DNA of 64,000 bases from Heligmosomoides polygyrus polygyrus (taxonomy: Eukaryota > Nematoda > Chromadorea > Rhabditida > Heligmosomidae). The stretch is taken from positions 92,005,960 through 92,069,959 of the forward strand of contig OX377206.1 of NCBI GenBank assembly GCA_947396885.1. Reading direction: 5' to 3'. How positions within the stretch are numbered: the first letter of the stretch is position 1; each line of letters starts with the position of its first letter. The position numbers and the translations under genes were made by a program. A model generated the notes under the pieces. It was not told the origin of the DNA. It was given only the letters and a program-made list of their open reading frames with translations, and did no database searches. Shown one piece after another: positions 10,912 to 22,927 of this stretch.

Positions 10912-12084
10912 GAGAGATCGCCTCCGTGGCATTAGTAGTTCGACTACTTCATCCTAAGCTGCCTATACCAAGGATAGCCCTTAGTACACGGGGCCGAACC
11001 GGGATGGACGTTGTGAATCAAATCCGACATTTTTTGGACCAACCTAATACATTCAATTCAATCCTCATAACAAAGACAACTTTAAATGCTGTACTGCTGC
11101 TTTCAAATGTGGCGCACAAAGAAAAATGTAAGTAAATGCAAAGAGCAATCATGCTTCAGAACCAGTAGTTTCAAGGCTGCGCAGTAAAAATTTAAGTCGC
11201 TCAGCATAAAACAAAAACAAAAAAACTCACCCGACGAGTGCAAGCAGGAATGCTTGGTTGAATCCGAGCTGCGATATGACTGATCCCATTAGGCAGCGTA
11301 TCCCATATTGCTATGTAGTGATGAGCAAGTGCTGAATGTTGGCGCCAGAATGGTGGCGGTGTCCGGCTGGTAACTGGAGACGATGAACGCGGCGTTGTCA
11401 GTCTAGGATGGACGTCACCTGAAGCAATTGCAGGACGGCATGCGATGCTATGCGACCATTCGCGAATCGATGCTAAACATCCGACATTCCGGAGTGCTTA
11501 AGGCCACAGAAATCGCTCATCAAAGTCGGATTCACTTCTATAAAGAGCCGACGCCGTGCTTACGTTGAGCATCGAATCACTACACGCACTTCTAAACAGC
11601 TCTAAGCAGCCGTATTCTAATACTACTTTCAACTGACTTCTGAGTAAGAAGTTTGAGAAAGCCACGGGGACAAATCGAAAGAGAAACAGGTAGTAATATT
11701 GATGAGCATAACTCGGGGCAAATGGAGGACCAAGAGGCAGTCGTAATAACGACGACGACGCCGACGACGACGGACGGCACTTGTGACGGGGGGAGGGGCG
11801 AATTCAGAACGTGTTACGGCGATAAACTCACAAGTCACCTATTAGCGCCAGCAGCGCCGACAGCTCAGCAGGCCTCAGACCCTCCCTCCCTCTCACGTCA
11901 CATTTCGACTGAATCCTACAGAGCATCTGCTATGCTTCTGAATGACCAAAATCCACTTCATATAGATGATGCCATACCAACGGCAGTGCAAAAGGCTCAG
12001 TTTTGTACAGCTGTCATACGCAGTCAGTCACTTTGCCAGCCACCCATAGCATAGGTTATTGCTGTTTATATGGGCAAAAGTAAA
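10912..12084. other. No recognised gene
   Basis: An ORF at 11653-12054 (+, 133 aa) has a Thr-rich patch from a GACGACGACG repeat and no recognised domain. I do not support it as a gene. Confidence 0.35.
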
Positions 12085-12982
12085 GTTTAAAGTTTATATG
12101 GGCTGCCTTTATCCAAGGAGAAAACGAAGGTGCTTCACCTAGGAAATGGGAACCCTATTCGATCCTATAACATTGCTGGATCCCTAATTGATAGCGTGGA
12201 CGAGATCACGGACTTAGGTTTTGTCATTAGCAAGAGTCTCAGCTTTGACAAACACTGTGAGGTGATTGCAAACAAAGGAACACTGGACTGGTTTCCAAAC
12301 TGTTCAGGGCACTTTAACGCGTAATCCTAAGGTTTTGCTCTGGGCTTATAAGACCTATGTCAGACCAATATTTTTGAATACGGCACTCAGGTGTTCTGAC
12401 CATTTAAACCTAAAAGCATTGACCTATTGCAAAAGGTGCAACAGGTTCACTACGAAGTTGTTGATTAGAATGCATGGCTTTATTTATGGCCAGATTTCTC
12501 CTTCTAGTGCCGAAAGGAATTAAAACCTCGGTCTTTACAAGTTGTCTTCTCGAAGGAAGGCTAATGACTTGCTACTACTTCACAAAATTCTGTTTGGTAA
12601 GTGTGGCATCAAGCCGGCGGAGTTCCTATCGGTGAGGGCCACTTTAGTCATCTGGCGTGGGCCCATCAAGCTCTAGGTTAAGACGGCTAAGCTCAACTAT
12701 AGGCGGTACTTTTTCGTTAACAGAACAATCGGGTCATTTGAGACCCTACTGAAAAGAGCTCAAGGTGGGTTACGCTACACTACCTTCAAAAAACTGGTTT
12801 ATAAGGAGCTTATTACGTGAAGTCGTACATCTTTCCTATTATCTTTCAGTTCTTTAGCTTATACTCAGTCTTTCTCTGTTTGTTATCCTATCTTACGACG
12901 TTGTTGTGATGTGTTGTGTTTGATTCTACTTTAGTGATGTTTTTGCGCATAAGTGTCACTTATGTAATAAACATACATACAA
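12085..12982 (+). mobile_element. CR1/Jockey-like LINE 3' end, degenerate
   Basis: Broken frames encode KVLHLGNGNP, ITDLGFVISKSLSFDKHC, TRNPKVLLWAYKTYVRPIF and a LQKVQQ-like segment. This is the familiar order after the reverse transcriptase palm in CR1/Jockey-type LINEs (DLGV-I, LSF-H, YVRPILEY, LEKVQR). There are several stops and frameshifts. The 3' end reads AATAAACATACATAC, a simple-repeat tail. A 5'-truncated copy of the same 3' end lies at 46441-46540 on the opposite strand. Confidence 0.75.
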
Positions 12983-13090
12983 AAGTACTTATTACGAGGA
13001 TGTGTAAAGCTAAACTTCTTATTTTTAAAAGCAACTCGTTTCATAAATAAATAAAAATCTGGTGCAGATAGGCTCGAGGGTGACCTTTTT

Positions 13091-13137
13091 GTGCCTTCTT
13101 ACAAAGGCGCTCGTTACCCGCCTTTGTAAGAAAGCAC
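13091..13137. repeat. 19-bp stem hairpin
   Basis: GTGCCTTCTTACAAAGGCG is followed nine bases later by its near-perfect inverse CGCCTTTGTAAGAAAGCAC. The arm sequence resembles a motif (CCTTCGTAAGAAGGCAC type) found in intron 1 of gene copies A and D. Confidence 0.6.
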
Positions 13138-13525
13138 ATGTATGTTCAATTAAATCGGAACTGGCCTACCTCAGTTCACGTTGGAGTAAAACATACCAGT
13201 ACAGCAAAAAAAAAATCGTTTCGTGGACCAAAAAAACGTCGTATAGGGTTGTCTTACATTGTGAACACCCCCCCCCCCCGACGACAAATTTGAGCCCTCC
13301 GCGATAATGCGATTTTTCGCTTGCTCGCCCTTTTTGGACAAAACTAAACAAAAAAAAGACCATTTCACTTATTAATTTATCAATGTATGGGATAGGAATA
13401 GGAAGGAATTGTTTCAAAAAAATTTATCGCTCCTCTGTAACATTGCCTGAAGTTGTCCGATGCCGCCAAATAAGCATTGGACAGCACTCAGCACTGTCCG
13501 GCACTGTCGCGAAAGGGTAAATCAA
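13138..13525. other. No recognised gene; C run
   Basis: Contains a run of about 13 C near 13267 and poly-A tracts. Confidence 0.4.
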
Positions 13526-13797
13526 AAAAGATGAAAGACAGCATTAAGTAATCCATTTGGCATGCGCTACGTATTCTGCTTCTATAGAATTTTGTAGATC
13601 TAACATGAATGCGAATTTGTCTTGTCAAATAACTAGCAATGGTAAGGCGAAGGGCAAGACAATACGTTATCCGCTACAGACAACTCTGGTATCAATTCAC
13701 CAACACCGTGAAAGGCTCGACTCTCTGGAGGGAAACATTGGGCAAAGAACCTGGTGGAATCAGAAGAACGCGACAGCCGGTTCCCACTACGCTACCA
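13526..13797 (-). repeat. tRNA-derived SINE, diverged
   Basis: Reverse-complement copy: TTAAGTAATCCATTTGGC, TATTCTGCTTCTATAG, TCTGGTATCAATTCACC, AAGAACCTGGTGG and GCCGGTTCCCACTACGC in family order. Confidence 0.65.
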
Positions 13798-14049
13798 AAC
13801 ACACACACTCTACAATAGCTATAGGATAAAGTATAAAGAACGACGTTGATCAACTCCTTTTGGGGTGTGCCGTGTAAACGACTGCAGTGCCTAGTTAGTG
13901 TGTATGATGTTCCGTTTCATAAATCTTAGCTAAGAATGGAAAAAGAGCGCTGTCGTCGTTCATGATATACCAGCACTTTTGAGATTCATGAAATTAAACT
14001 TGCTAACAAATTGATAACTAACCATGAAATTAAATTTACTTACGAATTA

Positions 14050-14475
14050 GGCGAGTCGGCTGCGTAATGCGTTTCGCCGACACCCTGGGGCCGGATTCAT
14101 CAAAGTTACTGCAGTAACTTTAACGGAGAATTGTAAGCGAAAGCTCAGATAACGCGGCCCATCAAGTGATATGGTGAGCGATAAGCCGCGTTATCTGAGC
14201 TTTCGCTTTCAATTCTCCGTTAAAGTTACTGCAGTAACTTTGATGCATCCGGCCCCTGGACGACAGCCGCCACCGACTGGATTTCACGAGATGTCAAAAG
14301 AACACCAAGACAGCCACCAACGCGTCGGTCGGGCTTTTCCGTGAAAGTAATGATATGAAGTGAAGTTCTTCGTATCCCTCCAGTAAGAAGGATTCACATT
14401 GCAGTACTCTGGATCGCGACAGGGAGAAATGAAGACGTTGGTGACGCTCGTTCGAGCAACTCGATGATCAACGAG
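14050..14475 (+). mobile_element. RTE-like LINE remnant interrupted by a MITE
   Basis: After the MITE at 14088-14255, the frame reads WTTAATDWISRDVKRT and then a PPTRRSGF-like segment, matching the RTE C-terminal pattern also seen near 5.4 kb. The sequence before the MITE (GTTTCGCCGACACC) joins on in frame when the insertion is removed. No RT core is present. Confidence 0.6.
14088..14255. mobile_element. Near-perfect palindromic MITE
   Basis: A 168-bp element with arms of about 70 bp differing at only two or three positions: GGGCCGGATTCATC opens it and GATGCATCCGGCCC closes it. Each arm contains the smaller palindrome AAAGTTACTGCAGTAACTTT. It is flanked by CTG on both sides, a likely 3-bp target duplication. 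Near-identical arms suggest recent activity. No coding capacity. Confidence 0.8.
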
Positions 14476-14484
14476 ACGGGAGGT

Positions 14485-14610
14485 GATTCAGATGACTCTG
14501 AGTGCATATTTGACCTATGTTTCATCTTCCAAAGAAAAGTCTGGAACAAATTTACGGACCCTAGACGAATGGAAAGTTTGGATGGACGGGGTGGGACTCG
14601 AACTATTTAG
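14485..14610 (-). repeat. Possible degenerate SINE fragment
   Basis: GTGCATATTTGACCTATG, AAGTCTGGAACAAATTTACG and GGGACTCGAAC follow the reverse-complement family order loosely. Too diverged to be sure. Confidence 0.35.
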
Positions 14611-14639
14611 CGATGTAGTGCGAAACCGAGATTCAGATC

Positions 14640-15446
14640 CCTTTCGAGTGACACACACACACACCTCAACGAAATTACTGGCTGCAAAGCAGAACAGGTG
14701 AGGAAGGTGAACATATTAAGATATGTACAAGTTACCATTTCCTGAGAGTTGAAAAATCACCAAGTCACCTACTCACTGTATCGAGATATTGAAAGGCATC
14801 GGGGCTTGTCATAGAGTGCGTTAAACGGAATGGAAACGAAAATGTTATTGGAGGGCAAACTGGTCAGGCACTTTGTATTCCTGAAGTGGCGCTAGAAACA
14901 TGATGTTGTCTCTGTAGGTCTGCTTTAAGAGGAACTCAACAATTTTGGCAAGATGGCTGTACACTCTGACGTGAGGACTCCGTGAGTTTTACGGGGAGCT
15001 CTAGTCTTGTTGAATGGCACACCCTGCATTCCAAAAACCTCGTCCTTCGACAATGGCCCACGGCCGACTTCTAGCTAAACGCAGATTGAACGGAAAGGGC
15101 AACGTGGGAACCTGCGGCCGACGAGGCTCACGCCGGACACTCTATCTCGGCTTGTAAGAATCGATAGCGCACTGCGATAAACGGCTTCTCCAGCTTCAGC
15201 AGGCAGCCCGAATTGGTCGAGGTGACGTGCAAATTAATTTCCCTCCTGAATGAACGCTTTTCGGCAGCAAAATTAACGAACTTATGCATTAAGCATGCCG
15301 AAGTGCGGAGTAACCAGACAAGCAGCCGCAAATAGGTGAGCAGAGGAAATCAAGATTTACAGAAAAAATCGCGAATCCACCTTGTTCCAGAGGATAAAAT
15401 CAGATTATGAATACGTATTGAGGGTGCATATATTCGTTTCTCTGAG
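14640..15446. other. No recognised gene
   Basis: A short CA run is at 14651. No motif or repeat family was recognised. Confidence 0.35.
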
Positions 15447-15746
15447 CGCGTGTAGCGCAGTCGGAGGAGGTGCCGGCTCTCGCGTACACCGAATGCGAGG
15501 TTCCTGGTTCGAGTTTCCCTCCCAGGCCAACAAAACCTTCACCCCCCCCCCCCCCCGGGGTCGGTGAATTCATACCAGACTTATCTGGGAAGGATAAAAC
15601 GCTGGCTTCTTCAACGACTGGCCACCGCAAGTCATTGTATGGCCAAATACTCATTCACTACGTCTCCACGATATCCCGTAGAAGTAGAATGCGTGGCACA
15701 TCCCAAAAAGGATTGAGTAACGCCGTCCTTTATCCTGTTATCCTTT
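15447..15746 (+). repeat. tRNA-derived SINE, best Pol III promoter match
   Basis: A box TAGCGCAGTCGG lies at 15453-15464 and B box GGTTCGAGTTTCC at 15506-15518, close to the tRNA consensus and at tRNA-like spacing. The body and tail (GCGTGGCACATCCC, GTAACGCCGTCCTTTATCC) are complete. A run of about 16 C interrupts the body at 15541. The head shows that the family is tRNA-derived. Confidence 0.85.
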
Positions 15747-16431
15747 ATTTTCCTTTTCTAAATCCCAGATAGTCATTTAGTGAAAGCGAATCAGTCTCTT
15801 GTCTTGGAAACTTTTTACTTTACCTACACGAGACTGCGCTCAACTTTTTTTGATAAACTATTGTGCCCGTTTCGGCTGATTGGATATTAATACTCGAAAA
15901 AGAAATCGTTGCCTCTATCAAATGCAAAAAGACACTTAAAAAAGGCAATATTTTGAAAGAGTACAAGCACTTTTTTCAGCAAGTGAACAGCTTGAAAAAA
16001 GCGCTTTTTGCGTCACGCAATTCATGGAAGAAGCCATCTTTCGCAAATCTTCAAAAAGCAACCTTTCCTTGCAGTCTTTTGTGATCAACTGACTTCGCAT
16101 CACTTTTGGAACAATAATTATTCTCCACTTTTGCTGGTCTTTGGAGAGCCAACGTTTGCTGTGTTCTTTTGTGTTAAACAGATTTTGTATCATTTTTGGC
16201 TCAATAATTGTTCTATGTTCTATGCACGACTGTAACGACCATTTTTCTTCCTTATTTCTCTGACTGTAACTTCATAATCCAAGGGAATCCCTCAACTGTG
16301 GCCAAGGAAACCCCAAGCAAAGCGCAACGTGCTCTCCTACAGTGAAATGCACATTCAAGAAGTTCTCAATTGGAACGCTATGCTCCTTCCCTAACCCGCA
16401 CAGCGCATAAAATTTCGGTTCTAAGATCGGT
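15747..16431. repeat. AT-rich degenerate tandem repeats
   Basis: From about 15900 to 16250, words such as AAAAAGC, TTCTTTTGTG and CACTTTTTT recur in loose units of roughly 100 bp. I could not define a clean unit. No gene was seen. Confidence 0.35.
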
Positions 16432-16490
16432 GGGGGCATGACAGCGTAGTCGGAGGAGACGTAGGTGTCGAATGCACCTGATTCCAGCTA

Positions 16491-17746
16491 TTAGGTTGGT
16501 GCATAAGTTCTCGAACATTTGATCCCTCCTGAATTGAAAGCGCATTTTCCCGCCAAATTTATCACATGTATCAACGCGCAAATGATCGATCGATAGAGAA
16601 AGGAACAGGCTACAAAACTGTTCCTAACATTTACTTCTGCGTTGTTAACGTCAGCTATTATGGCTAAGCAATTCATCCCAACTGAGATGCATATTCCTGC
16701 ATCAATCTGGCCTCAATTCCAACGAATCGTATCGTCGCCTGAAGGATGTTTACAACGAGAGTGCTCCTGCTCGAAGTACTGTGTACCAGTGGTTCTCGAA
16801 GTTGGCAGTTGGTGAAATCTCCGTCGTAGATAATGAACGAGAAGGGCGCCCGATGACACTGGATTTGGATGGCCTCCGAAGTAGAGTGGAAGCGGACCCA
16901 TACCAAACCACTCGCGAACTATCAAGCACTCTTGGTGTTAGTCACTCAACAGTCGTTCGAGGATTGAAGTCGATTGACAAGGTGCAAAAATTGGGTCGCT
17001 GGGTACCTCACGACTTGACACATGACATGGATCGCAGAGCCCATGCCGCTCTGTCTCTCCTTACCCTCAGACGTACCCACGGATGGCTGGACAACCTTGT
17101 CACCGGGGATGAAAAGTGGATACTCTACTCCAATTACCACCGGCATGCACAGTGGGTTGACGCAACTGGAGAGGCAGAGGACGTTCCAAATCCCGACCTT
17201 CACGTGAAAAAGGTGATGCTATGCATTTGGTGGAGCGTTGTTGGCGTAGAGTACTGGGAGCTGCTGGACGAAGGGTTAGCAGTGACAGCAGAGGTTTACG
17301 TCAACCAACTGAGGAAGTTGAGGGCCCACCTTCAAACCACACGAGGAGAGCAAGTGAAGGTGTATTTTCAACACGACAACGCTAGACCGCATATTGCTAG
17401 AGCGACGGCGGCTGAGTTGGCGGACTACGGATGGACCGTTCTTCCACATCCACCTTACTCACCAGATCTCGCTCCTTCTGATTATCATTTGTTTTCAAGC
17501 CTTCAACGCTATTTGGACGGCCAGCAATTTAGGAACCGAGAGGATGCCAAGGAGGCACTGCTCACATTTTTCGAATCACAGCCGGCCACGTTTTGGAAAA
17601 AAGGCATCCATGACTTACCAGCACGTTGGCGAAAGACAATTGATGTAAAGGGTGGTTACTTCGAATGATTTGATATTGTTGTTCGTATGTTGTGATAATA
17701 AATATTTCATGCCCCAAATGTCCGAGAACTTATGCACCAACCTAAT
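16491..17746 (+). mobile_element. Mariner (DD34D) element with intact ends
   Basis: The 1256-bp element has 30-bp terminal inverted repeats beginning TTAGGTTGGTGCATAAG with one mismatch between ends, and TA duplications on both sides. It encodes one transposase in the same orientation. Size, TA target and DD34D triad are diagnostic of mariner. It may be related to the hookworm bandit element, but I could not compare sequences. Confidence 0.9.
16649..17668 (+). CDS. Mariner transposase, N-terminal frameshift
   Basis: Transposase for cut-and-paste transposition at TA sites. The open frame from the first in-frame Met (16781) is 295 residues, numbered here. The frame is open upstream to 16649 and adds the helix-turn-helix region (NSNESYRRLKDVY). 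The natural-looking start ATG at 16660 is in another frame, so a one-base shift near 16690 breaks the first codons. WVPHDL is at 74-79. Catalytic Asp residues are at 110 (TGDEKW), 199 (HDNARPH) and 234 (APSDYHLF), with exactly 34 residues between the last two. The catalytic domain is uninterrupted to the TGA. Confidence 0.85.
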   Translation, partial: RQLLWLSNSSQLRCIFLHQSGLNSNESYRRLKDVYNESAPARSTVYQWFSKLAVGEISVVDNEREGRPMTLDLDGLRSRVEADPYQTTRELSSTLGVSHSTVVRGLKSIDKVQKLGRWVPHDLTHDMDRRAHAALSLLTLRRTHGWLDNLVTGDEKWILYSNYHRHAQWVDATGEAEDVPNPDLHVKKVMLCIWWSVVGVEYWELLDEGLAVTAEVYVNQLRKLRAHLQTTRGEQVKVYFQHDNARPHIARATAAELADYGWTVLPHPPYSPDLAPSDYHLFSSLQRYLDGQQFRNREDAKEALLTFFESQPATFWKKGIHDLPARWRKTIDVKGGYFE

Positions 17747-17815
17747 ACTTGGTTCGCTTTTTCCGTCCAGGCCAACCGAGCCTCCCACCCCAATACGTTA
17801 AGTGATTTGGCACTA

Positions 17816-18298
17816 GATTTTCATTGGAATGAAAAAAGCCTGATGATGTTGTACTAATTCACGTTCAGACTAGAGGCATCGAAAAGCACCCCACCGCTGA
17901 ACCACTTTCATGCACAGCAAAAAGAAGGAAGTTCGATTACTCAAAAATTCAGTCCTATAAAGTAGCTCCACGTTCAACCAATTTGTGTAGGCAATGTAAA
18001 AATGCGTTTTTTGCGTCGCATAGTGATAATATTTTCAAGGTCAAGACATTCCATTAAAAAATACAAAAATAGCATTAATATTACTCACACTATCATGTGA
18101 CATACGACTGCCACTCAGAAGTAGAACAGAAGTAGACGGAAGCCTGAAAACCAGTTGACAATAATATGGAATGCCATAATCATTTTGAGCTGACCCACTA
18201 CAACTCCAGAATCTCACGTAAATTTGCCACTACATAGCACGAATGATGCTCCCCAGCTGAATTTCAGGAGGAACATTAAATCTTTCAAAAATTATTCT
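17816..18298. other. No recognised gene
   Basis: AT-rich sequence between the split SINE and the 3' flank of gene copy A. Nothing assigned. Confidence 0.35.
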
Positions 18299-18738
18299 CA
18301 TACCAATTTTTGGCATGTCTCTTTCGGCTATCCCTTCCACTTTGGCGACTTATTTACCATTACATTGCTATATGAACTCCTACATCCAGCGCGCGGAATT
18401 ATAGGACCTCTGATCATAAGGAAAGAATCTAGACACAATCAGGATCTTTTGATCCAATCACAATGTGCGAATCTCCATCAGAATCATGTAGAATAAGTAT
18501 AGGTATGTTTTCGTTGCAACGGCTAAATCAGCAACAGCAAGAGCTCCTTTTCTAATTAAAAAAAAACTTCATTCACTCTTACTTAAGTCACGTATACGAT
18601 AAAAAACACTTCCGACAAAATTCTTTAACATAAGTCTTCATCAACATAAAATACAGCGCAAGAGCGTTCTAAGAAATACATCTTAACAATAAGATAACGA
18701 ATACATTACTGGATAGTTTATCTCATTGCCCTTGATGC

Positions 18739-21700
18739 TTAAGCGGCACGATTTCTCGCGTTCATGTGGACATCGAGCAGGAATAGGAAGCGCGCGTGCA
18801 TCTCGAAGACAGCACGCAGAAATCCGACCAGCATGTCATCCTCACGAGCGAAGCGCGCGTAAGTCTCCGACAGGAGCACTCTGTAGCGTTCCACGTCGCG
18901 CTGCTCCAATCGTTCAGTATTATTCACCATCTGGAAGGCGTAAGGCTCGATCACGGCATCTGCGGGTACCGGCTCGCCATCTGCTATGAGCAGAGCGTGT
19001 AGGCTGAGGTAACGATTCTCCACCTCGAGCAAATGCTTCAGCATTTCCGACATCACCTCCCTGATGCCCCTTCCCTGCTGATCCGCACCGACGTTAGGTA
19101 ATCCGACCACATGAGGCGGCTGACCAGCTCCCTGGTTCCTCGGCTGAGCACCCCTTCTCTGCTGATCCGCACCGACGTGCGGCTCTACGACCACATGAGG
19201 CGGCTGTCCAGCTCCCTGGTTCCTCGGCTGTGCACCTCTTCCCTGCTGATTTGCACCGACGTGCGGTAATCCAACCATATGAGGCGGTAGCCCAGCTATC
19301 TGGTGCACCGGCTGAGCACCGCCGACTACTCCGGCAACATAGGCAGCCGGATGCGGTACGACCACAGCATTGACGACTCCCGGGTGCGGGAGAAACATGG
19401 GCGCATTGTGAGCAATGCCATGAAGTTGTCCACCTGAACAGAACATATCACTTAGTTAACCGAGAACAACAGGAATGTAGCCATGAAGAAGTTTATCAGG
19501 CCAAATTGGTCTGACACTGTTAACCCGGGTTTGTTGAGATAAGAAAGTGTTATGAGCGCTTAAGCCCTCAGAAAAAAACCTTCCTCGTTAAGGACCAGAT
19601 TACCTCCTTGGCTTCTTTCATAAGTAGCGGAAGCGTGCGTGGGTCAAAAAGAACTGTTGGGATATAAAAATACCTATTGACCGGTTGGGTACTATACACT
19701 AAGCGCTGATAACTCATAGGGCACAATTGTATTTGAGGAATAAAGGGCAGCGGACGGCATTAGTCAATTCCTCTCAGAATGCGCCACGTTTCCTACTTCT
19801 ACGAGTGTCATGAAGGCGATTTGAATGCGTGTTTGTCCCATACAATGAGTTGCGGTGGCAATCCGACAAACCAATCAGTGCATTACCCATCCCAAACAGT
19901 CTGGTACCAATTTACCGACTCCGGAGAGATGAAGCTTTGGTTGGCCTAGGAGGGAAAACTCGAACCATGAACCTGGCGTTCGGTGTACGTGAGAGCCGGC
20001 ACCTCCTCCGAGTGCGTTCCTAGCGCCCAGTTGATTTTACAGAACAAATCACTAAAAGCAGCAAACAGAATCGTCATATTTCACCAATATGAAGTAAAAT
20101 TTGATTAAATTCTGTGATTTGGACCTTCTATGGAGAATGACTGAAAGTGATGCCTTCATAAACGACCGTTCCTTCCTACGAGTTCCTTCAAATTTTTCAA
20201 CTGATTAACCGCAAAACTGCGTCTATAGGAGTTTTCGACAACATTTCAGACGAAGCTTACCGTCTAAGGGTAGTCCCACATGAACAGCATGCACCGGTGC
20301 TCCTGAATAGAAATGCATCAGTAGGTATGTACACGAACCCATTATCATTTACTATGCTAAACTCAAACTACAAAAGATCAACTGCGTGAAGTAACACAGA
20401 AACAAACCTTGAGCTAAAGTGCTAGAACGCATAATTGCTTAACAATTTGGACACCAAACATTTCAGTATGGATCATCACTACTACGCTTACGTATCGAGC
20501 CGCGCTCTCTCCTCAGGTGCCTTCACTCCAGCAAATAAACTCCATTTGGGTAGGAATTGGCACGACTGCCAAAGAGCTGCGTCTATTAGACAGTTACTCG
20601 GAGAACCTTCAGAGAATAGGCCTTAGCAAAAATATAGAACTAGTGTTTGCGTCGGTCCGATAGTCCATAGTAACGAATGGCTAAAAACAAAATATGAAGG
20701 TAACAACAGCAACCACAAGAGCTTGCATAGAACACACATCCAAAATGAGGAAATGAGCCATTCTTCAATCTCTCATTACCACAAACCCTAGATGAATCGC
20801 TAGCGCTAGGCCAACAGATAGATCAGTCCATCTGCGGACATTATTTATTGTTCGATAAGCAAGTGAATCAAAAATCATCCATTAGAACCTCCCCTTATAG
20901 TTCACAAGTAGCTCAATGACCCAGGAATTATTGCTACAAAATAATTACTATACAGAGCTTCATATGATACTTACCTAGCGGTGGTATTCCCGGGAAGACG
21001 ATAGGCACTGGCGCTCCTGAACAGAAAACCTTCAGACAATATCTACACAGTGGACATCAGTTGACAGAATGCTTCAATGGAACAAACAATTTTGAAACTA
21101 GACCTCTGTGCCTAGCAACCTACTGGCGTGCCAACACATCGAAAATACTTGTATATAAGTACATAAACACAAACCCTTCCTAACTGCTCGTTTGGGAACC
21201 GAAATTTTCCAGAAGCCGCCTACCTACACACGGCTCAGGGTTTGCTTCAGCACCTAATTCATGTGCACTGGCAATACATTCGAACCGATAGAAAATCTTC
21301 GGAGAATTCGACGATTCGGATAAAGGCAATTTTGCGGACCCCCGAATATTCGGAGGATTCGGATCGGATGTATGCCCAAAAATGATCAAATTCAGATTCT
21401 TCATATAGTACAGAGAAACACTTGTATCTAATCGGAAATATGTACCTGCTACAAAGTGGATGGGAGCCTGGAAGGCCACATGCGGCACTATACGTGGTGC
21501 TTGCATTGCCAGAATGCCTCCTCGACCTCTGCGACCGCGTTCGACTCTCGGTGGCACACGTCCGTTTCTGTACGCTCCACCCCTTCCGTTCCCATTCTGA
21601 AGCTGACAGCCTCTTTGAAATGCTGCTTATAAACAGACAGATCAGGCTCAGTATTGCCACAATGCGTTCGAGTTAGCTGCCGTGTAACCAGATGTGGCAT

Positions 21701-22904
21701 AAAGTAACTACGGTAGTGACATAGGTTCACAAAGGTTTGCCCCATCTATACAGAACGCCAATCAAGTTCATTCCACCACGACTCTGCCAGACGACTTCAC
21801 TCCTGGCTAGTGCCAGCTATGGTAACGACGTTCCCTGTGACAGCAACAACGCCGTTGAGAGAAGCCGTTTGCGGTATGGTGCAAATGGAGTGTCGACTGC
21901 TCTGGCGAACGCATGATTTAAAGTCATTTTCCTCGAGTCTCAGACGGCTGGTACTGTGATTGTAAGTTCTCACAATATTAAATGAGACTTGTTATTTGGT
22001 CTCTTTTTAAAAGCACAGGCTATTAATTCCATGCACTTCTATGGTACAAGCACATTGGATGAGACGTTCGAAAAATGCGCGCAAAGCGACTCGGAGGGGT
22101 CGTCTAGAATTCAATGGTTATACACCTTCGTAAGAAGGCACATATATGCTCATTTAGAACGGAAGTAGCCCAGTTCAGTTTACCACAGGGTAAAACCACA
22201 CCATTGCTGCGTAAATTTTTTTTTAATTTGCTGCAATCAAAATATTTAGCAGGGCTGCCACACAAGGTGACCCCCTCCGTGCAGCTTTCCGCCAAAAAAT
22301 GTTCGCAAACCTTACGAGAATAGGTGTGACCCGTACTATGGCCGTATGGTTCTGTCTCGCGAAGCTCTCGATGAGCTGCAGTCTCGTGCGAATGGGGTGT
22401 CTACTGTTCGCGAAGGGAAATACATGATTCGAGTTATTTCCCTCATGTCTCGAGTGGCCGGTATTGAGGCTGTGAGCTCTCATAACAGAACACGAATCTT
22501 GTTATTTGGCCTGATTAAAAGCTACAAGGATATTCTATTCAAATGCAAAGGCTCCTCATTCGGTTCTTCGTTAGGGTTAACATTGGTTCCAATCTCGTCC
22601 TAAGAGTGAGTTTCTTGTCCTCGTCGGTGTTTGCCATCACGTTTAGCACCAAAAAATGACGTAGTGTTGCACCTGCACGAAACCTAAGAAGCGCCAAGAG
22701 TCACGTCGCTACTGTGTATTACTGCAGTCGTTCCTCCTAACTTTCTCTGCCCCTATCGAGCAGAAAGGCAGATGTGATCCCACCACATAGGACTGCATCC
22801 ATTCATCATGGCAAGATCGTCACTAACCGTCCGAACAAAGTAACATGCAATAACCACTAACGAACCTCAGCAGAACCAGCGTTCCTGTTGAAGCTGTTGT
22901 TCAT
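18739..22904 (-). CDS. Repeat-bearing gene family, copy A (five exons, about 322 aa)
   Basis: Family not recognised. Exons in transcript order: 22866-22904 (MNNSFNRNAGSAE), 21446-21596, 20975-21016, 20261-20302, 18739-19433. Intron phases are 0,1,1,1. Acceptors are CTTCAG, CTGTTCAG, CTATTCAG and CTGTTCAG; donors include GTACAT and GTAAGT. Exon 2 encodes an RG-rich segment (RVERGRRGRGG). Exons 3 and 4 are 42 nt each (APVPIVFPGIPPL, APVHAVHVGLPLD). Exon 5 encodes GGQLHG, three copies of a 28-residue Pro/Gln/Gly-rich repeat (GAQPRNQGAGQPPHVV type) and a helical-looking C-terminal region from GIREVM to NARNRAA. Intron 4 holds a SINE. About 440 bp of 3' flank (from about 18300) is also shared with copies B-D. 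RG-rich segments often bind RNA, but no function can be assigned. Confidence 0.7.
19735..20033 (-). repeat. tRNA-derived SINE in intron 4 of copy A
   Basis: Reverse-complement copy with GGCATTAGTCAATTCC tail, CTGGTACCAATTTACC, GGAAAACTCGAACCATG (B-box complement) and CTCCTCCGAGTGCG (A-box complement). The same SINE lies at the equivalent position in copies B, C and D. Confidence 0.8.
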
Positions 22905-22927
22905 TATTGTCGAAAAAACCTGGAAAA
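22905..22927 (-). promoter_or_regulatory. Candidate trans-splice acceptor and 5' UTR, copy A
   Basis: TTTTCCAG (- strand, 22920-22927) lies 15 nt before the start codon. No upstream coding exon is evident, so this is a candidate spliced-leader acceptor. The motif is at the equivalent place in all four copies. Confidence 0.5.

Larger units (their letters stand above)
16432..17815 (+). repeat. SINE split in two by a mariner
   Basis: The SINE head (GCGTAGTCGGAGGAG) runs to 16490. The element resumes at 17747 with CTTGGTTCGC and GTCCAGGCCAACCGAGCC. The break falls just before the B box, at a TA. The mariner insertion is therefore younger than this SINE. Confidence 0.75.

Noticed and set aside
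11653..12054. 133-residue ORF
   Set aside because: Thr-rich part comes from a GACGACGACG repeat; no domain, and composition is not convincing.
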